In this document: positions 1 to 11,590 of the stretch, piece after piece | How positions within the stretch are numbered: position 1 is the first letter of the stretch | Layout: each line of letters opens with the position of its first letter | NCBI GenBank assembly: GCA_030549775.1 | Contig: CM060175.1 | Coordinates: 4,650,564 to 4,714,563 of the forward strand | Length of the DNA: 64,000 bases | Direction: 5' to 3' | DNA from: Tamarix chinensis | Lineage: Eukaryota > Streptophyta > Magnoliopsida > Caryophyllales > Tamaricaceae | Position numbers and translations under genes: made by a program | Notes under the pieces: model-generated | Databases searched by the model: none | Told to the model about the DNA's origin: nothing | What the model saw: the letters and a program-made list of their open reading frames with translations, nothing else

Positions 1-2618
1 ATAAACCTTCGAATAGCTATAATTCTGCGCCCATGATCCCAAGTACCACTCATGCTCAGGTGACATATCAAAGTCAATGATGTATTAAAGACTTGTGAGT
101 CAAAATAAGTGTCATATACTTGTAAGATGAGTAGTAGTCATAACAAGGTATAGTTAGTACAGCTAAGCAATACAAGATATTCAATAGGCATATCATGCTG
201 TTTATCAGGTATGTAGGACATAATATATTACATAAGTCATACATATGACAAATACAACATGTGATCGTGTGAGGCATGAAAAATACTATTCATGGGATCA
301 CTATTTATTATATAAGGGCAATACTAGAATGAAAGGCTGTATTAAACTCTTTACTTAGTGATCACATGACAATCAACTTATTATCTATAATGATATCCAA
401 GACTATTTTTACCTAAGTCTAATCATGCACAAAGGACCCATTAGATATTGTACCCACTATCACAGAATAAAATAGTAGTCCTGATATGCAATATTAGTAG
501 ATATTTATCTATTTTTTAGGTTAGCTAGTATGCAAAACGACCAAAATGCAACCGCTAAAATTTTTCACAAATTTATGGCTGATAAAATATTAGATATCAA
601 CAATATTTTTTGATATATTGGTGGAACCTAAAATTATCTAAAAAAGAGGTGTTTACCTCCCTTTGTCCTAGCCTCAGTTAGTATTCTCTCTATTTTTTAA
701 GTTAAATATTAATAATTTATATTTTATCTTGAATAAACAATTAAATACCGTTAGTCATGAAATTTAAATATTAGTTTTCTAGTATAAGACGAAGAGTTAG
801 ACTAATGGATAACAAGTTAACAATTGTTGCAGTTTTAATTTATTGTGAGTTTGTATAAATGTGACAGTAATAATTTATTATCAATAACATAAAAATTATA
901 GAAAATAAATTATCAAATATTGTTATTATAATAATTTAATATATAATGAGTTTTTTAAGCATCTCTAATATAATATAGAACACTAATTTACTGAATAATT
1001 ATATTTGAATATCTATAAATAAGAATTAGACCATATTGTGAAATAAAAATAAAAATTCATGCCATGATGTCTATGACACATAATTTATCGTTCATACCGC
1101 TCAGATACCATGACATTGACTACAATCACGACTTTAATTTAATTGCATGCCCACTATTTTCTTCCTTTGGAAGGGAAATATGCCCAAGGATAATTGAGCA
1201 TGAGGACCCAAAAAAAGGTTATACCCACAAATTATACACGTAATTTTTAAGTATGTGCACTCTCTATAGGCTGGTAGCGTGGTTCTATAGATTAGATATT
1301 GGGTCTAGGATAAATATATATAATATTGGAAAGGCATAAATCATCACTCTAACTCGGAGGCCAAATTGAGGACATTGAGATCCTAGTTATAACTACTCAA
1401 AAGATATGAATTCATACCAACACTTGTATATTTCACAATAATTTTAGTCACTCAAAATTTCAGGTTAAAACACTTGATAAAACCAACACTAAAGGAAAAT
1501 TCCATTTTACCCTTAGAAAATCCTAATCACCAACAATGTTAGAAAACTTCTAATTTAGCTTATTAATTCACCAAACTCAAGATAACATTTCAATTCTTTA
1601 TTTAAAACATAATTAAACCAAAAACAAGATATTAACTAAATTTTATCCTATTTTAATGCCAAACCATTTTATCATCAAATAATATTTGATCTACATAAAT
1701 ATTGATATCAGATCTATAAAATTTCAAAATAATTGTAAAATGACTAAAATACACTTATTACTTAAAATGTACATTTCCCACTTAAAACCCTAACTTAATT
1801 TATCATAAATACTCCATTAAATTCACTTTTTATACTTAACTTATTTTCACTTGAACACACTATTTCTGGAAAATCACAAAGGTAGTGGAAAAAGGTGTAA
1901 ATGTTCATAGACACCCTGAAACACTCCAAAACTTTTGAAAATATATAACTAAAGCTGAACCACTTTCAAATCAAGAAAAGTTATCTAAAAAACATGAGGA
2001 ATATAATGGTACAATTTAAATTAATTGAAAACTAGCTGAAATAAAGGAAATTCCCTTAAGTTGGGGCTAACACCTAGAGTAGCAAATCCATTTTCAAACC
2101 TTTTAGCACCAATTTTGCACATAATCATAAATATGCTAAAATACATCTAATAACATACTTAGATAAAATGTAAACGACCAAAGACACAATTTCAAGTCCT
2201 AAGATTGAGAGCTATCATGCAAAATACATGCCATTTTCAAGTAGTTTTAAATATAAGAATACATGAAACTTCATATATTAACATGCTTAGTGAAATTAGA
2301 ACATAACATACACAGCAATTGCAATATTGTTGAAAATCCTAACATGGCATAGCAGGGTAATTTTCACATACATCATAAAATATATGCTTTAAAACAACCT
2401 TAAACACAAAATTATGCATTTCTTGTAAGAATTTACACTATCATGCTTAGAAAATAAAATGTACAACACATAACATAATAGTTCTATATCTAACGCGATG
2501 ATCATATGACCACTCTACTCTAATCTTGTAGCGAAATTACTCTATACTCACTTCCTCCCAGTGCCTCTTAATCACCTTCAACGAACAAAATATAAACCTT
2601 TTAGGAAACATTTCTAAC
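1..2618. other. Gene-free AT-rich DNA
   Basis: No reading frame here resembles a protein I know. The stretch is strongly A/T-rich with scattered short motifs. A phrase near 1501 ('ccattttaccctt') is the reverse complement of the phrase repeated in the LTR minisatellite at 47132-48090. That weakly suggests a very old minus-strand Tekay-like LTR. No terminal repeats or target duplications could be placed. Confidence 0.5.
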
Positions 2619-3150
2619 TAGGGTTGTGGAAAAGATTTGGGATCCAAAAATCAAATCCAATATCTAAAAAATTTGATCCGATATCTAGGATATCCGATTT
2701 AATTTTAGTTAAAATGATATTTGATATTTAGAATATTCAAATTTTGACTGGATTATCATATTTAGAAAAAATATCTGATATTTTATTGATTATGTAAATA
2801 ATATATCATAGTATTGTGTTTTTGTAGTTTTAAATTTTTAAAATTTATTTATTTTAGTAATTTAAACTTTCATAATAATATTTTAATAATTTTTTACAGA
2901 TAAAATTGTACACGTATATGAATATAGATATGGATGGTTGTAGGGTAGGTACGGATTGAGTATCCCCTATCTGTTATTCAAACTTGATAAAAAATTTATA
3001 CCCATATCCGTCCTCAAACCCAAACGGGTATCTATTTTGTCATCCATATCTGTATCCAATGGGTATACAATACATGACAGATAATTTATCATCCAATAGG
3101 TAAATCCATTACCCAGTGGGTTTCCCAAAACCATTTACTCAACAACCACT
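2619..3150. repeat. Word-like dispersed repeat, 'gggtatcc' type
   Basis: The segment opens with 'tagggttgtggaaaag' and then repeats variants of 'gatatccgat' and 'acccatatccgt', closing with 'cccagtgggtttcccaaaa'. Such degenerate phrase repeats behind a TAGGG(G)TGT-like end are common in plant genomes, and I associate them with non-autonomous hAT-like elements. No clear terminal inverted repeat or target duplication could be fixed, so both the class and the edges are inference. It resembles the segments at 5999, 11295, 12941, 15320 and 41755. Confidence 0.4.
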
Positions 3151-3159
3151 CGTTTATTT

Positions 3160-3844
3160 CATTGAATTGAATCATTGATCATAATTAACATCTAATCAAG
3201 GATGGTGAAATGTACAAAATTAAGACATATAAAGGCAATTAGTAATCAAAGAATAGAAGCTGAGATTTTGAGGTAAAATTGAATCATAGGTCCATAAGTA
3301 TACAAAATACAAGATAATAATAGTAAAATACAAACACAATCAAGAGTAGAGGGATAAATCAAACTTCCCAAGCTGTGGAGAGTCACGGAAGTTATCGTAC
3401 GAGATCTACAATTATAGATCTACAAGCTTCTATTGACCTAGGCTAGAAGCTCACATTTGAGGAAAAATTGAATCCATAAGTATATTGTTAAGAGAATTCA
3501 ATAAATTCCTACCTAGGTGACCCAGTGGAATGAATCGGTCTTGAGAGTTAGAGAAAAATGGAACAGAATCACAATTAAGATAAAGTAGAGGATTTTTGGA
3601 ATGATTGCCTTCCTTTTCCATTCATGTTCGTTGCTATATATCATACAGGCTATCAATCTGTTAGGCCTTTAGGTAAGGGCAAATCACCCAGAGTGAGGTA
3701 CATCATAAGACTGTGGCAACACAACTACCAAACTAAAAATGGAAAAAAGAAAATGGATTGGACTAGGGTTGGACTAAGGACAAAAGAAAACTGGACTGGC
3801 TTGTGTCACCTGAATTGAAGCTGGTCACAAATTACCACGTATCA
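3160..3844 (-). mobile_element. 3' LTR region of a chromovirus remnant
   Basis: Just after the chromodomain-like end of the minus-strand pol remnant, the minus strand reads TGATACGTGG starting at 3844, a plausible LTR start. It mirrors the GTATCA with which the upstream LTR ends next to the primer site at 5039, so the pair fits an LTR of the form TGATAC...GTATCA. I could not align the body of this region with 5039-5375, so the lower end is a guess. The small reading frame at 3624-3818 lies inside it and has no protein-like features. Confidence 0.4.
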
Positions 3845-3845
3845 A

Positions 3846-4704
3846 CATTCTCTCCTTCTAAAGGTCCTTGTTGTCCTCAAGGGTGAAACGTGGAAAACTT
3901 GGCCAACAGATCATCATAGTACTCCCATTAGTCCACTTTACTAGGACTTGCATTATTGCAACATGTCCATGCCTGACGAAACACCTATCAAGAATGACCT
4001 CGAGTTCATAGAGCAGATCAGTCGTAGTGTGGTGAGAGGGAATGGTTGTGTGGACCCTAGGCTATCCATATTTCTTCTTCAAACGGGGGACATGGAAAAC
4101 AAGATGGACTGCTGCTTCTTGTGGTAGGGAAAGCCTTTATGCCACTAGGCCAACCTTATCAACCACCTAATATGGCCCATAGTAGTGTAGTGATGGTTTG
4201 TGATATGCTCTATGTGCCAGGGAATGTTGGTGATAAGGTTAAATTCATATAAACCTAGTCCCCAATGTCAAAGGACCTCTCCGAGAGACACTTGTTTGCT
4301 TGTTGCTTCATCCTGACTTGGGCTTTGGTAAGGTGATCCGTCAATATCCGCAGAGCATTCTCTCAAGCAGTAAGGGACCTGTCAACTGCAACTATAATAA
4401 AATATCTTAGAAAGTAAGGCAAGTGCACTGGTGGAGGTTGGCCATATAAAATTCCATAAGTGGTGGATGGATTGGGCAGCAGTATGAACAGAAGTATTTT
4501 ACCAGGATTCAGCTAGTGGTAGCCATTTACTCTACTCTGTGGGGAGATCCCCAATCATACACCTCAGGCAACTCTTGAGACACCTATTTAAAACCTCTGA
4601 CCGAACCTACGTTTGAGGATGGTAGAGGAAGATAGTTGCAGTGCAACACTTGCTACTTGAACAATTCTTCCCAAAAGGTAGTGATAAAGATGGGATTTTG
4701 ATCA
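3846..4704 (-). pseudogene. Ty3/gypsy integrase C-terminus and chromodomain remnant
   Basis: Read on the minus strand across several frames, this gives a broken chromovirus integrase end. The segment corresponding to the catalytic core reads 'TSDQNPIF' then 'FWEELFK'. It is followed by a decayed 'ETYLRCMIGD'-like stretch and a segment resembling 'HPVFHVSQLKKKYG' (here mutated). Near 3860-3960 comes a chromodomain-like tail ('VLVKWTNGST', then a decayed 'LLAKFSTFHPEDKDL'). Many stops and at least several frame changes make it non-functional. Integrase of this class inserts element cDNA, and the chromodomain steers it to heterochromatin. Upstream it joins the gag start directly, so protease, RT, RNase H and most of integrase are missing. 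Confidence 0.75.
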
Positions 4705-4872
4705 CTAGTTGTGCTGTGGGGCAGCTCTAATTTCCCTTATTTCTCCTTGAACATTTTCCATGGACTGTTCTAACGTCCTTGTTTCTTGCTGTAAAGTTTC
4801 AATAGCTCGATCCCTCCTCACATAAACATTTTCTTCAAAACTTAAGCCCCATGGGTTTGGTGAATCATCCAT
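4705..4872 (-). pseudogene. Gag N-terminus of the chromovirus remnant
   Basis: This is a 55-codon open frame from an ATG at 4872 to a TAG at 4705. It begins MDDSPNPWGL, and residues 24-48 are rich in E, Q, R and L in a heptad-like pattern, consistent with the coiled-coil N-terminus of chromovirus Gag. It lies about 150 bases downstream of the primer binding site, the expected position. The stop coincides with the point where the sequence becomes integrase in another frame. The short product is therefore a deletion scar, not a real small gene. Confidence 0.6.
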
Positions 4873-5023
4873 AGTAGTTTAAGATCGAAGGAAATCAGAA
4901 CTTTAATGAGAAGGAAAAGGCTACTGTTTGGTAAAAATGGGGGTGGGATAGAAATTTTTGTGTGTTTGGTTTTAGACAAGGTAAAAGAAAAGGAAGGTTA
5001 AGGCCCAATTTCAACGACCTTGA

Positions 5024-5035
5024 GCTCTAATACCA
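5024..5035 (-). promoter_or_regulatory. Primer binding site of the chromovirus remnant
   Basis: On the minus strand this reads TGGTATTAGAGC. It differs at one base from TGGTATCAGAGC, the usual complement of the plant initiator tRNA-Met 3' end. It sits a few bases inside the end of the LTR at 5039, as expected for priming of minus-strand cDNA. Confidence 0.75.
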
Positions 5036-5038
5036 ATT

Positions 5039-5375
5039 TGATACATATGTGAAACAACTGGGTCACACTTGTGGTGGATTTAGGGGATTACCACCGAAAG
5101 AAAAATTAGAGAAAGAGATGAGGAAAAGGGAATTTATTTGATCTATGAGCACCTCTCAAGATCAAATACTTACTATTACCACCCAAGGTTTAAACACTTG
5201 GAATAAAGAAGAGTGATATTTTTTTAAAGATAAGCAAAACTCTGCACCTCAGTTTTATGGGGGTTTTTAGCTTTTTCAGAGAAAAAATGGGGAATCAGAT
5301 TTGTCTCCCAATCAAATGTGAGCCTAACACATATAAGAGGATGTTAGGTCTCATTTAGTTACATTACAACTCATC
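5039..5375 (-). mobile_element. 5' LTR of the chromovirus remnant
   Basis: The inner end is fixed by the neighbouring primer site; in plus orientation the LTR starts 'tgatacatatgtg'. The outer end is tentatively at 'ttacaactcatca', which resembles the outer end of the other LTR ('ttaccacgtatca'). That gives about 335 bp, a size usual for small chromovirus LTRs. A run of 17 A follows at 5376-5392. Confidence 0.45.
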
Positions 5376-5998
5376 AAAAAAAAAAAAAAAAAGGATTGAT
5401 TTAGTTAACCAACTAAACTAGTTTAGTTGTCAAAGAGACTAACCTTTACTAGTTTAATTCTAACCAAAGTCAACCAGGTCTGTTGGTTTTTTATTTTTTA
5501 GACCTGAATGTGAGCCCATGCTTTCTGCCCATTTGATTTTGGGGTGTTTTACAGCTAAAGCTAGAGGCTAAAACATCATTAAAAGGTAAAAAGCAAAAGT
5601 AACTTTCCTGCCTGCAGACCTTTAAGTACAATTATGGCCATTTGACTTTTCTGCCATAATCAATAGTGGCTGATTTATATCCTTTTCTGTTTGTTCAGTC
5701 CTCCATTTTTGTGCCCCAAAAATTACAAGAAGCTAGCTAGCCCCCCTATTGTTGCTAGAGCTAGAAGCTGAGTCATGCTGACCCAAAAGTTTTTAAGCCA
5801 ATTGGAATCTGTCAAAAGGTGATGGATTAAATATGGCTTTTGCATGGCTAAATGGCTCATAATTTAATTCATTAATTTTTTTCCAAATTAGAAGGGTTTT
5901 TGGATCATCTTTCTTGGGAAAATTAATTAGTAAATTATGCCCATATTTGCTGGATGCTCTTGCATCACATGAAGGTAATTTTACATCGAGCAAATGGA
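5376..5998. other. Gene-free AT-rich spacer with a perfect 20-bp palindrome
   Basis: No gene is visible. A 17-A run (5376-5392) is followed by the perfect palindrome CAACTAAACTAGTTTAGTTG at 5410-5429. The rest is A/T-rich without recognisable coding. Confidence 0.5.
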
Positions 5999-6378
5999 CA
6001 TGGGTATGTGTATAGAAACGGGTATAGATTTAAGGACCCCTTACCTGTATTCGAATATGACAGGTATTTTTTTTTCTGTATCTATATCTATATCTACATC
6101 CGTATATATATTTATTAGTAAAATCCATCTAGTTTTGGATAAAATCAATCCAGTTACCATCCTTATATATAAATATGAATGTTAACTGATATATGATTGT
6201 TTTTTAAAATTTCTTGCAATTGCTATTAAAATTGGTAAAATAGTTATTTCATATGAATATTAAATATATCCAAACTCAGTCCGTATCTGATTTGTATTTT
6301 TTTAGATATATTTGGATATGCGAGACTCTTAGTAGATAGTTGAACAGATACGGATATGTAGTTTTACATACCTCTACT
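5999..6378. repeat. Word-like dispersed repeat, 'gggtatg' type
   Basis: It opens with 'atgggtatgtgtatag' and closes with 'agttttacatacctcta', giving short imperfect inverted ends (gggtatgt / acatacct). The interior repeats 'ggtat' and 'tatccgta' phrases. It looks like a small non-autonomous DNA transposon. No target duplication was confirmed. Confidence 0.45.
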
Positions 6379-6638
6379 TCTAACATAAAATCCCAAATGA
6401 AATTAGTGGAATAAAAATAAGAGAAAGGAATGAAAACACTTGGTTGGAGACGAAGAGTTTGAATCAAGTGAAAATTAATACTTTTCTTCAATAATCAGTA
6501 AACTTTAACTGCTAATTACTTAGAGTAAGTAATCAAGATTTCAAGAAGCTAAAGAAGCAAGGAAATGGAGTAGATGATGAAGGGGGAGGCACGACCAAAA
6601 AATATAAAACATAGAGAGCTTTCCTTCTATGGTGAATG

Positions 6639-7146
6639 TGAAGCTAGATATAGAATTCCTCCACATCAGCATTGGCACTTTCCTTCTATGGTATTCCAGC
6701 TGGATGTTATTTTCCTTAACATATAAGGCTGAGTTTTGTCGTTTTAGGGAGTATAAGGGCTTGAGTGAGTAATTTTTGGTTGTTTTGTGTTTCTCTGTTT
6801 TTCTTTCTGTATTCATCTCTGCAGAACATATGAATAGAGAGTCTTATGCAGAGGGCTGTGTATGTCGAAAAGGAGAAATAGATAGATTAAAACCAACGCT
6901 TTGTGATAGGCAATTTGAGAGGAGAGAATAAGTGGTTCTTGATTGAAAGCTTGTATTCATTGATCAATTGAGTATCAATAAAGCTACTGATTCTTCTCTT
7001 CATTTTCTTGATTACGTTTGATAGTGAATTACTAGATAGTAGTCGGGCGACTGTTGGTTTCTTGTTTTCAGAATAGAGTGTTCTTTGTTTCTCTTATAGC
7101 ATTTTCAATTCTTGAATACTTGACTCAATCTCTCCAAAACTCTACA
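6639..7146 (+). mobile_element. 5' LTR of a Ty1/copia element
   Basis: The LTR begins TGAAGCTAGATATAGAA and ends CTCTACA, two bases before the primer site. Its first 190 bases match the truncated 3' LTR at 11117-11294, including 'gtcgttttagggagtataag' and 'tcttatgcagagg'. Length is about 508 bp. The 15-base phrase 'ctttccttctatggt' occurs just upstream at 6618 and again inside the LTR at 6678, perhaps a small local duplication. Because the 3' LTR is cut off, no target duplication can be tested. Confidence 0.8.
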
Positions 7147-7148
7147 AT

Positions 7149-7160
7149 TGGTATCAAAGC
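7149..7160 (+). promoter_or_regulatory. Primer binding site of the Ty1/copia element
   Basis: TGGTATCAAAGC has one mismatch to the initiator tRNA-Met complement TGGTATCAGAGC. It lies two bases after the LTR end. Confidence 0.85.
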
Positions 7161-7175
7161 AGAGAGAAGGGATTG

Positions 7176-7812
7176 ATGAGGTCTTCAAGGTTTGATGTGG
7201 ACAAGTTTATAGGGAAGAGCGACTTCTCGGTGTGGAGGGTAAAGATAAAAGCCTTGTTGGTACAATAGGGTCTCCACTTGGCGTTGCCAGACAAGAAAGT
7301 ATTGGAAGGAATTGGTGAGAAAACCCAGATTGAATTGATGGAGAAGGCACATAGCAATCTGATTCTGTGCCTGGGTGATAGAGTAGTCAGGGAGGTTTCC
7401 AAAGAAACCATTGCTGCAGGAATCTGTGCAAGATTAGAAACCTTATACATGACCAGGTCACGGACTGAGAGGGCCATTCTTAAGCAACGTCTCTATTACT
7501 ATAAGATGCAGCCTAATTGGAGACTTGAAGATCATCTAGATGAGTTTAACAAGATACTAATTGATCTTGAAAATATTGATGTGAAACTTGAAGATGAACA
7601 TTTGGCAATGATCTTGCTTAACTCTCTTCCTCAAGATAGGTATGAATATTTTTTTGACACTTTTGTACCGATATGAGGATCTTACTCTAAAAGATGTGGT
7701 TACTGCACCCACAGTTAAGGAGATGAAGAAACAAATACAGAAAGAAGACACAATGCCCGAAGGGTTGTATACGAGAGGAAGACCTGAAAAGAAGGAAAGA
7801 AGGAATGTTTGA
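7176..7812 (+). pseudogene. Ty1/copia gag (UBN2-type) remnant
   Basis: The ATG at 7176 opens a frame reading MRSSRFDVDKFIGKSDFSVW, typical of the start of Tnt1/Tork-type Gag. An in-frame TAG at 7266-7268 (probably from CAG) breaks it. From 7278 the same frame continues with a UBN2-like body including 'LETLYMTRSRTERAILKQRL' and 'LLNSLPQDRYEYFFDT' to a stop at 7676. Coding then shifts frame ('DLTLKDVVTAPTVKEMKKQ') to another stop near 7812. Gag would package element RNA into cytoplasmic particles. The frame change and stops make this copy inactive. Confidence 0.85.
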
Positions 7813-8628
7813 AGCAGGTCTCAATCATAGAATAAGGCGCAAAGAAAGTGTTTTCACTGCCACAAAAGAGGGTATTACAAAAAGAAATGTCTTGACAGAG
7901 AGAAAGGGAGTTTAGCCATGAAGAAAGATGGTGGTGAGAAGCAAGATTTTGGAGATGTGGATCTGGTGAGTGAAGGTTATGACAATGTAGAGGTTTTGAT
8001 GATATCAACTGCTTAAAGCTCAGATGGATGGGTGTTGGACCTAGGTTGCCCTTACCATATGCGCCCTAACAAGATAAAATGTGCTTAATATGAGAAAACA
8101 AATGGAGGACATGTCTTGTTAGGTGATAACAAGTCCTGCCTAGTATTTGGTATCGGTAGAATTACAATTACTTCATCACCTGGCTCGAATTTTGTTCTCA
8201 ACAATGTTAGACATGTACTTAACCTTAAAAGGAATTTAATCTCATTAGGAACCTTAGATAACGAAGGTTGTTGTATTAAAGTTGAGATGGGTGTGCTGAG
8301 AGTAACAAAAGGCTCAATGGTGATGCTGAAAGGGGTTCAAGAAAATGGGTTATATGTGCTGAAAGGAAGTTCTGTGCAGGAGTTAAATATGTGTGCAAGT
8401 GTTGAAGAAAGGGAAGTCAATGATGCAATGTTATGGCATCATAGACTAGGTCTTGTCAGTGAAAAGGGTTTGAAACTTCTAGACAAAAAGGAAGTGTTTG
8501 GCAAAGGTAGCCTGCCAGACCTAAAGTTCTGCGAGGATTGCATCTTTGGAAAGGCCAGCCGTTTGAAGTTCTCAAAAAGCACACATAAAACTAGAGAGGT
8601 CCTTCATTATGTACACTCAGACCTCTAG
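7813..8628 (+). pseudogene. Ty1/copia zinc knuckle, protease and pre-integrase remnant
   Basis: Near 7847 the knuckle reads CFHCHKRGYYKKKC, a CCHC motif in which the histidine is replaced by Y. Near 8030 the protease active site reads WVLDLGCPYHM where the family has D-S-G, so the catalytic triplet is altered. The frame at 8116-8628 gives the post-protease region ('RHVLNLKRNLISLGTL') and the gag-pre-integrase zinc finger: 'LWHHRLG' supplies the histidines and 'FCEDCIFGK' the cysteines. The order is that of Tnt1/Tork-like polyproteins. Stops at about 7812 and 8014 and frame changes show decay. Confidence 0.85.
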
Positions 8629-9488
8629 GGACCTACAATTGTGTCAGCAAATGGAGCATAATATTTCTATCCTTAATTGACGATCATACTAGGCGTGTGT
8701 GGATATATATTCTGAAAATGAAAGGAGAATCTCTTGATTACTAAAAGGAATGGAAGACACTAGTGGAGACTCAAACTGGGTGGAAAATCAAGAAGTTAAG
8801 AACCGATAATGGTCTGGAATTCTATAATGTAGAATTTGATGGACTATGCAAAGCTAATGGGATCATGAGCTCCACAACATAATGGGTTAGCTGAAAGAAT
8901 GAATCAAACCATCATGGAAAGGGTCAGGTGCATGATGATTGTTTCTGGATTACCTCAATCATATTGGGTAGAAGCAGCAAAGACAACATGCCATCTGATT
9001 AACAAATGGCCATCTAGTGCTATTGAGTTTGATACTCCAATGGAAAGGTAGTGTGGTGAACCTGGAGACTATGGATATCTGAGGGTATTTGGGGTGCATA
9101 TGTTATGTACATAACAATGAAGGGAAGCTGAAATCAAGAGAAAGGAAATGTGTTCTCCTTGGGTATCCTAAAGATACAAAAGGATATAAATTACTAAGGT
9201 TGGATAACAAACGTCCCATAATATTTATTAGTAGGTATGTTAAGTTGAGAGAGTTTGAGTTTTATAAAAATCATTTCTCTAAAATTAATCAGCTGAATGG
9301 ATATACAAATGAGAAGATTGATCTTGAGGTGGAGTCCAGCAGTGATCAGACTTAAAAAAGTGATGGAAACAATTCACCATTAGTTCTTGACTCTGATACT
9401 GAAGATAATCCAGATGCCCTTGAAAGTTTATCGAGGTATCAACTGGCTTGAGATAGACAAAGAAGGGATATAAAGCCTCCAATCAGGT
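8629..9488 (+). pseudogene. Ty1/copia integrase core remnant
   Basis: Fragments in changing frames read 'DDHTRRVWIYILKMKGES', 'KLRTDNGLEFYN' (one catalytic D of the DDE triad) and 'NGLAERMNQTIMERVRCM' (the catalytic E region). A C-terminal domain follows at 9089-9355 ('KLKSRERKCVLLGYPKDTKG'). The order matches Ty1/copia integrase placed before RT, which fixes the superfamily. Several stops and frameshifts separate the motifs. Confidence 0.85.
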
Positions 9489-10300
9489 TTGCTTATGCTG
9501 ATTGTTGCTTATGCCTTAAATGCAGCAAGTGAGGTGGAGTTAGAACCTAAATGTTATAAAGAGGCTGTCTCGAGCAAGAGTAATAAGGAATGGATTGCAA
9601 CAATGGATGAAGAAATGGATTCTTTAAACAGGAATTATACCTGGATACTATCTACCAAACCTAAAAATAAGAAGCTAGTAGGATGCAAGTGAGTGTATAA
9701 GCTAGAGGCTCCTCTTGAAATCAGTCAGAAACCAAGGTTCAAGGCCAGGTTAGTGGCTAAAGGCTTCACTTAGGAATAAGGGGTGGATTACAGAGAAATA
9801 TTTGCACCAGTAGTTAAACATACCTCAATTAGGAGTATGCTTGTACTGGCTTCAATAAATGATATGGAACTAGAATAGCTGGATGTCAAGACAGCTTTTC
9901 TCCATGGTGAGTTGGGCGAGAGTATATATATGAAGCAACCTCCAGGATATGTTGAGAAAGGCAAGGAGGATTGGGCGTGTATTCTGAAAAAATCCCTGTA
10001 TGGGTTGAAGCAAAGTCCTAGACAATGGAATCTATGATTTGACTTGTATGTGAAAGGTATTGGGTTCAAGCAAAGCAAGTTTTATTCGTATGTTTATTAT
10101 ATATGGAAGGAGTTGATGATGTATTCTTTCTGTTATATGTGGATGATATGCTCATATCTATTATGGTTAGAAAACAGATTCATCAAGTTAAGATGTTATT
10201 GAAGGAGTTTGATATGAAGGATTTAGGGGCAGCCAAAAAGATTCTAGGTATGGAAATTCAAAGGCAGAGGAAGGATAGGAAATTATTTCTATCTTAGAGT
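9489..10300 (+). pseudogene. Ty1/copia reverse transcriptase (RVT_2) remnant
   Basis: The segment starts with 'EPKCYKEAVSSKSNKEWI', continues through 'RFKARLVAKGFT' and '[12 protein letters not shown]' (first catalytic D) to '[14 protein letters not shown]'. At 10103-10297 the active site reads LLYVDDMLIS, so the YVDD box itself is preserved. Stops interrupt at least at 9690, 9771 and 9878, with a frame change near 10100. The enzyme would copy element RNA into cDNA; this copy cannot make it. Confidence 0.9.
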
Positions 10301-11046
10301 TCATATGTCGATAAAATACTTGATAGGTTTGGTGGTTCTGTAATAAAATCAGTTTCGACCTTGATTACAGTACAATTCAAGCTTAGCAAAGATCAAGTTC
10401 CTAATACTGAAGAGGAAAGGAGGTATATGGAGATAATACCTTATCAAAGTGTTGTAGGAAGCCTAATGTATTTGATGATTTGTACAAGGCTAGATTTAGC
10501 CTATGCGGTTAGCATGGTAAGTAGATTTATGTCTCAACCTGGAATGGAGCACTGGAAGGCAATCAAATGGATTTTCAGATATTTGGCTGGATTAAGAAGG
10601 GTTGGACTGGTGTTTGGCAGAGGTTCAAATGATCAATTTGATTTACAGGGCTTCACTGATTCAAACTATGCCGGTGACTTGGACACAAGGAGATCACAAT
10701 TTGGTTATGTGTTTCAACTAAGTGGCTGCACCATAAGTTGGAAATATTCATTACAGCGGGTTGTGACTTTATCATCCACTAAAGCTGAGTATATTGGCTG
10801 TACAGAGGCTTTAAGGAGGCAATGTGGTTGAAAGGGTTGATGAAAGAATTTCAGGTTATTCTCAAGACTATGAAAGGGTTGGTGTGACAACCAAAGTGCT
10901 TTATGTTTAAGTAAAAATCTAGTTTATCATGAGAGGATAAGGCACTTAGATGTGAAGCTGCATTTTGTTCGAGAGGTGATTAGAGGTGGTTGTTTTAGCC
11001 TTGAGTAGTGAAGATAACCTTACTGATATCTTGACAAAACCAATGT
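10301..11046 (+). pseudogene. Ty1/copia RT thumb and RNase H remnant
   Basis: The open frame 10361-10831 carries 'YQSVVGSLMYLMICTRLDLA' and the RNase H signature 'GFTDSNYAGDLDTRRS', then 'LSSTKAEYIGCTEA'. A frameshift near 10828 ends the frame. The tail continues in other frames to 'HLDVKLHFVREV' (about 10946) and a stop near 11007. With 156 codons, 10361-10831 is one of the longer undisturbed frames of this element. Confidence 0.9.
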
Positions 11047-11101
11047 CAAGTTGTAAATTTGAATATTGTTGTAAGCTCATATAATGTATATGCTATTTAT
11101 A

Positions 11102-11294
11102 CGAGGTGGAGAAGTCTGAAGCTTGATATGGAAATTGTCCACCTCAGCATTGACACTTGGCATTCTAGCTGGATGGCCAAGTTGTGTCGTTTTAGGGAGT
11201 ATAAGGGCTTGAGTGAGTAGTTTTGCTTGTTTTTCTTTCTGTATTCATCTCTTCAGTACATATAAATAGAGGGTCTTATGCAGAGGATTGTGTG
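11102..11294 (+). mobile_element. Polypurine tract and truncated 3' LTR of the Ty1/copia element
   Basis: The tract GAGGTGGAGAAG (11102-11114) precedes TGAAGCTTGATATGG at 11117, which matches the start of the 5' LTR. About 178 bp of LTR are present before the sequence changes abruptly to a word-like repeat at 11295. The remaining 330 or so bases of the LTR are not found downstream, so this end is deleted rather than merely interrupted. Confidence 0.8.
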
Positions 11295-11590
11295 TAGGGT
11301 TGTAAATGATCTGAGTCGAGCCGAACAGCAATAGATCGAGCTTGACTCATGTAAAAATATGGTAGTTTGAGCTCGGCTCGAGCTTGAAATGAGCCTTGTT
11401 ATAGATGTTTGGTTCTGGCTCAAATATGGCTTTCAAGTTATTCGACTTGGCCCATTTATTATAAAGAGCCGAGCTCAAACGAGCCTGCTTGACTAGTTCG
11501 TTTAAGGCTCATTTAGAGCTCGAAAGGAGCATTCGACACGTTCGGCTTGTTTGGAGCTCGTTCGGCTCATTTGGCTCTTATTTTGTAATT
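11295..11590. repeat. Word-like dispersed repeat, 'gagctcggctcg' type
   Basis: It opens TAGGGTTGTAAATG and repeats 'gagctcg', 'gagccgag' and 'cggctc' in both orientations, with much higher G+C than its surroundings. This phrase type is widespread in plant DNA near hAT-like termini. It abuts the truncated copia LTR exactly at TAGGG. Confidence 0.5.

Noticed and set aside
3624..3818. 64-codon frame in the chromovirus LTR region
   Set aside because: No motif or hydrophobic pattern of interest. The LTR location and neighbouring decay make a gene unlikely.
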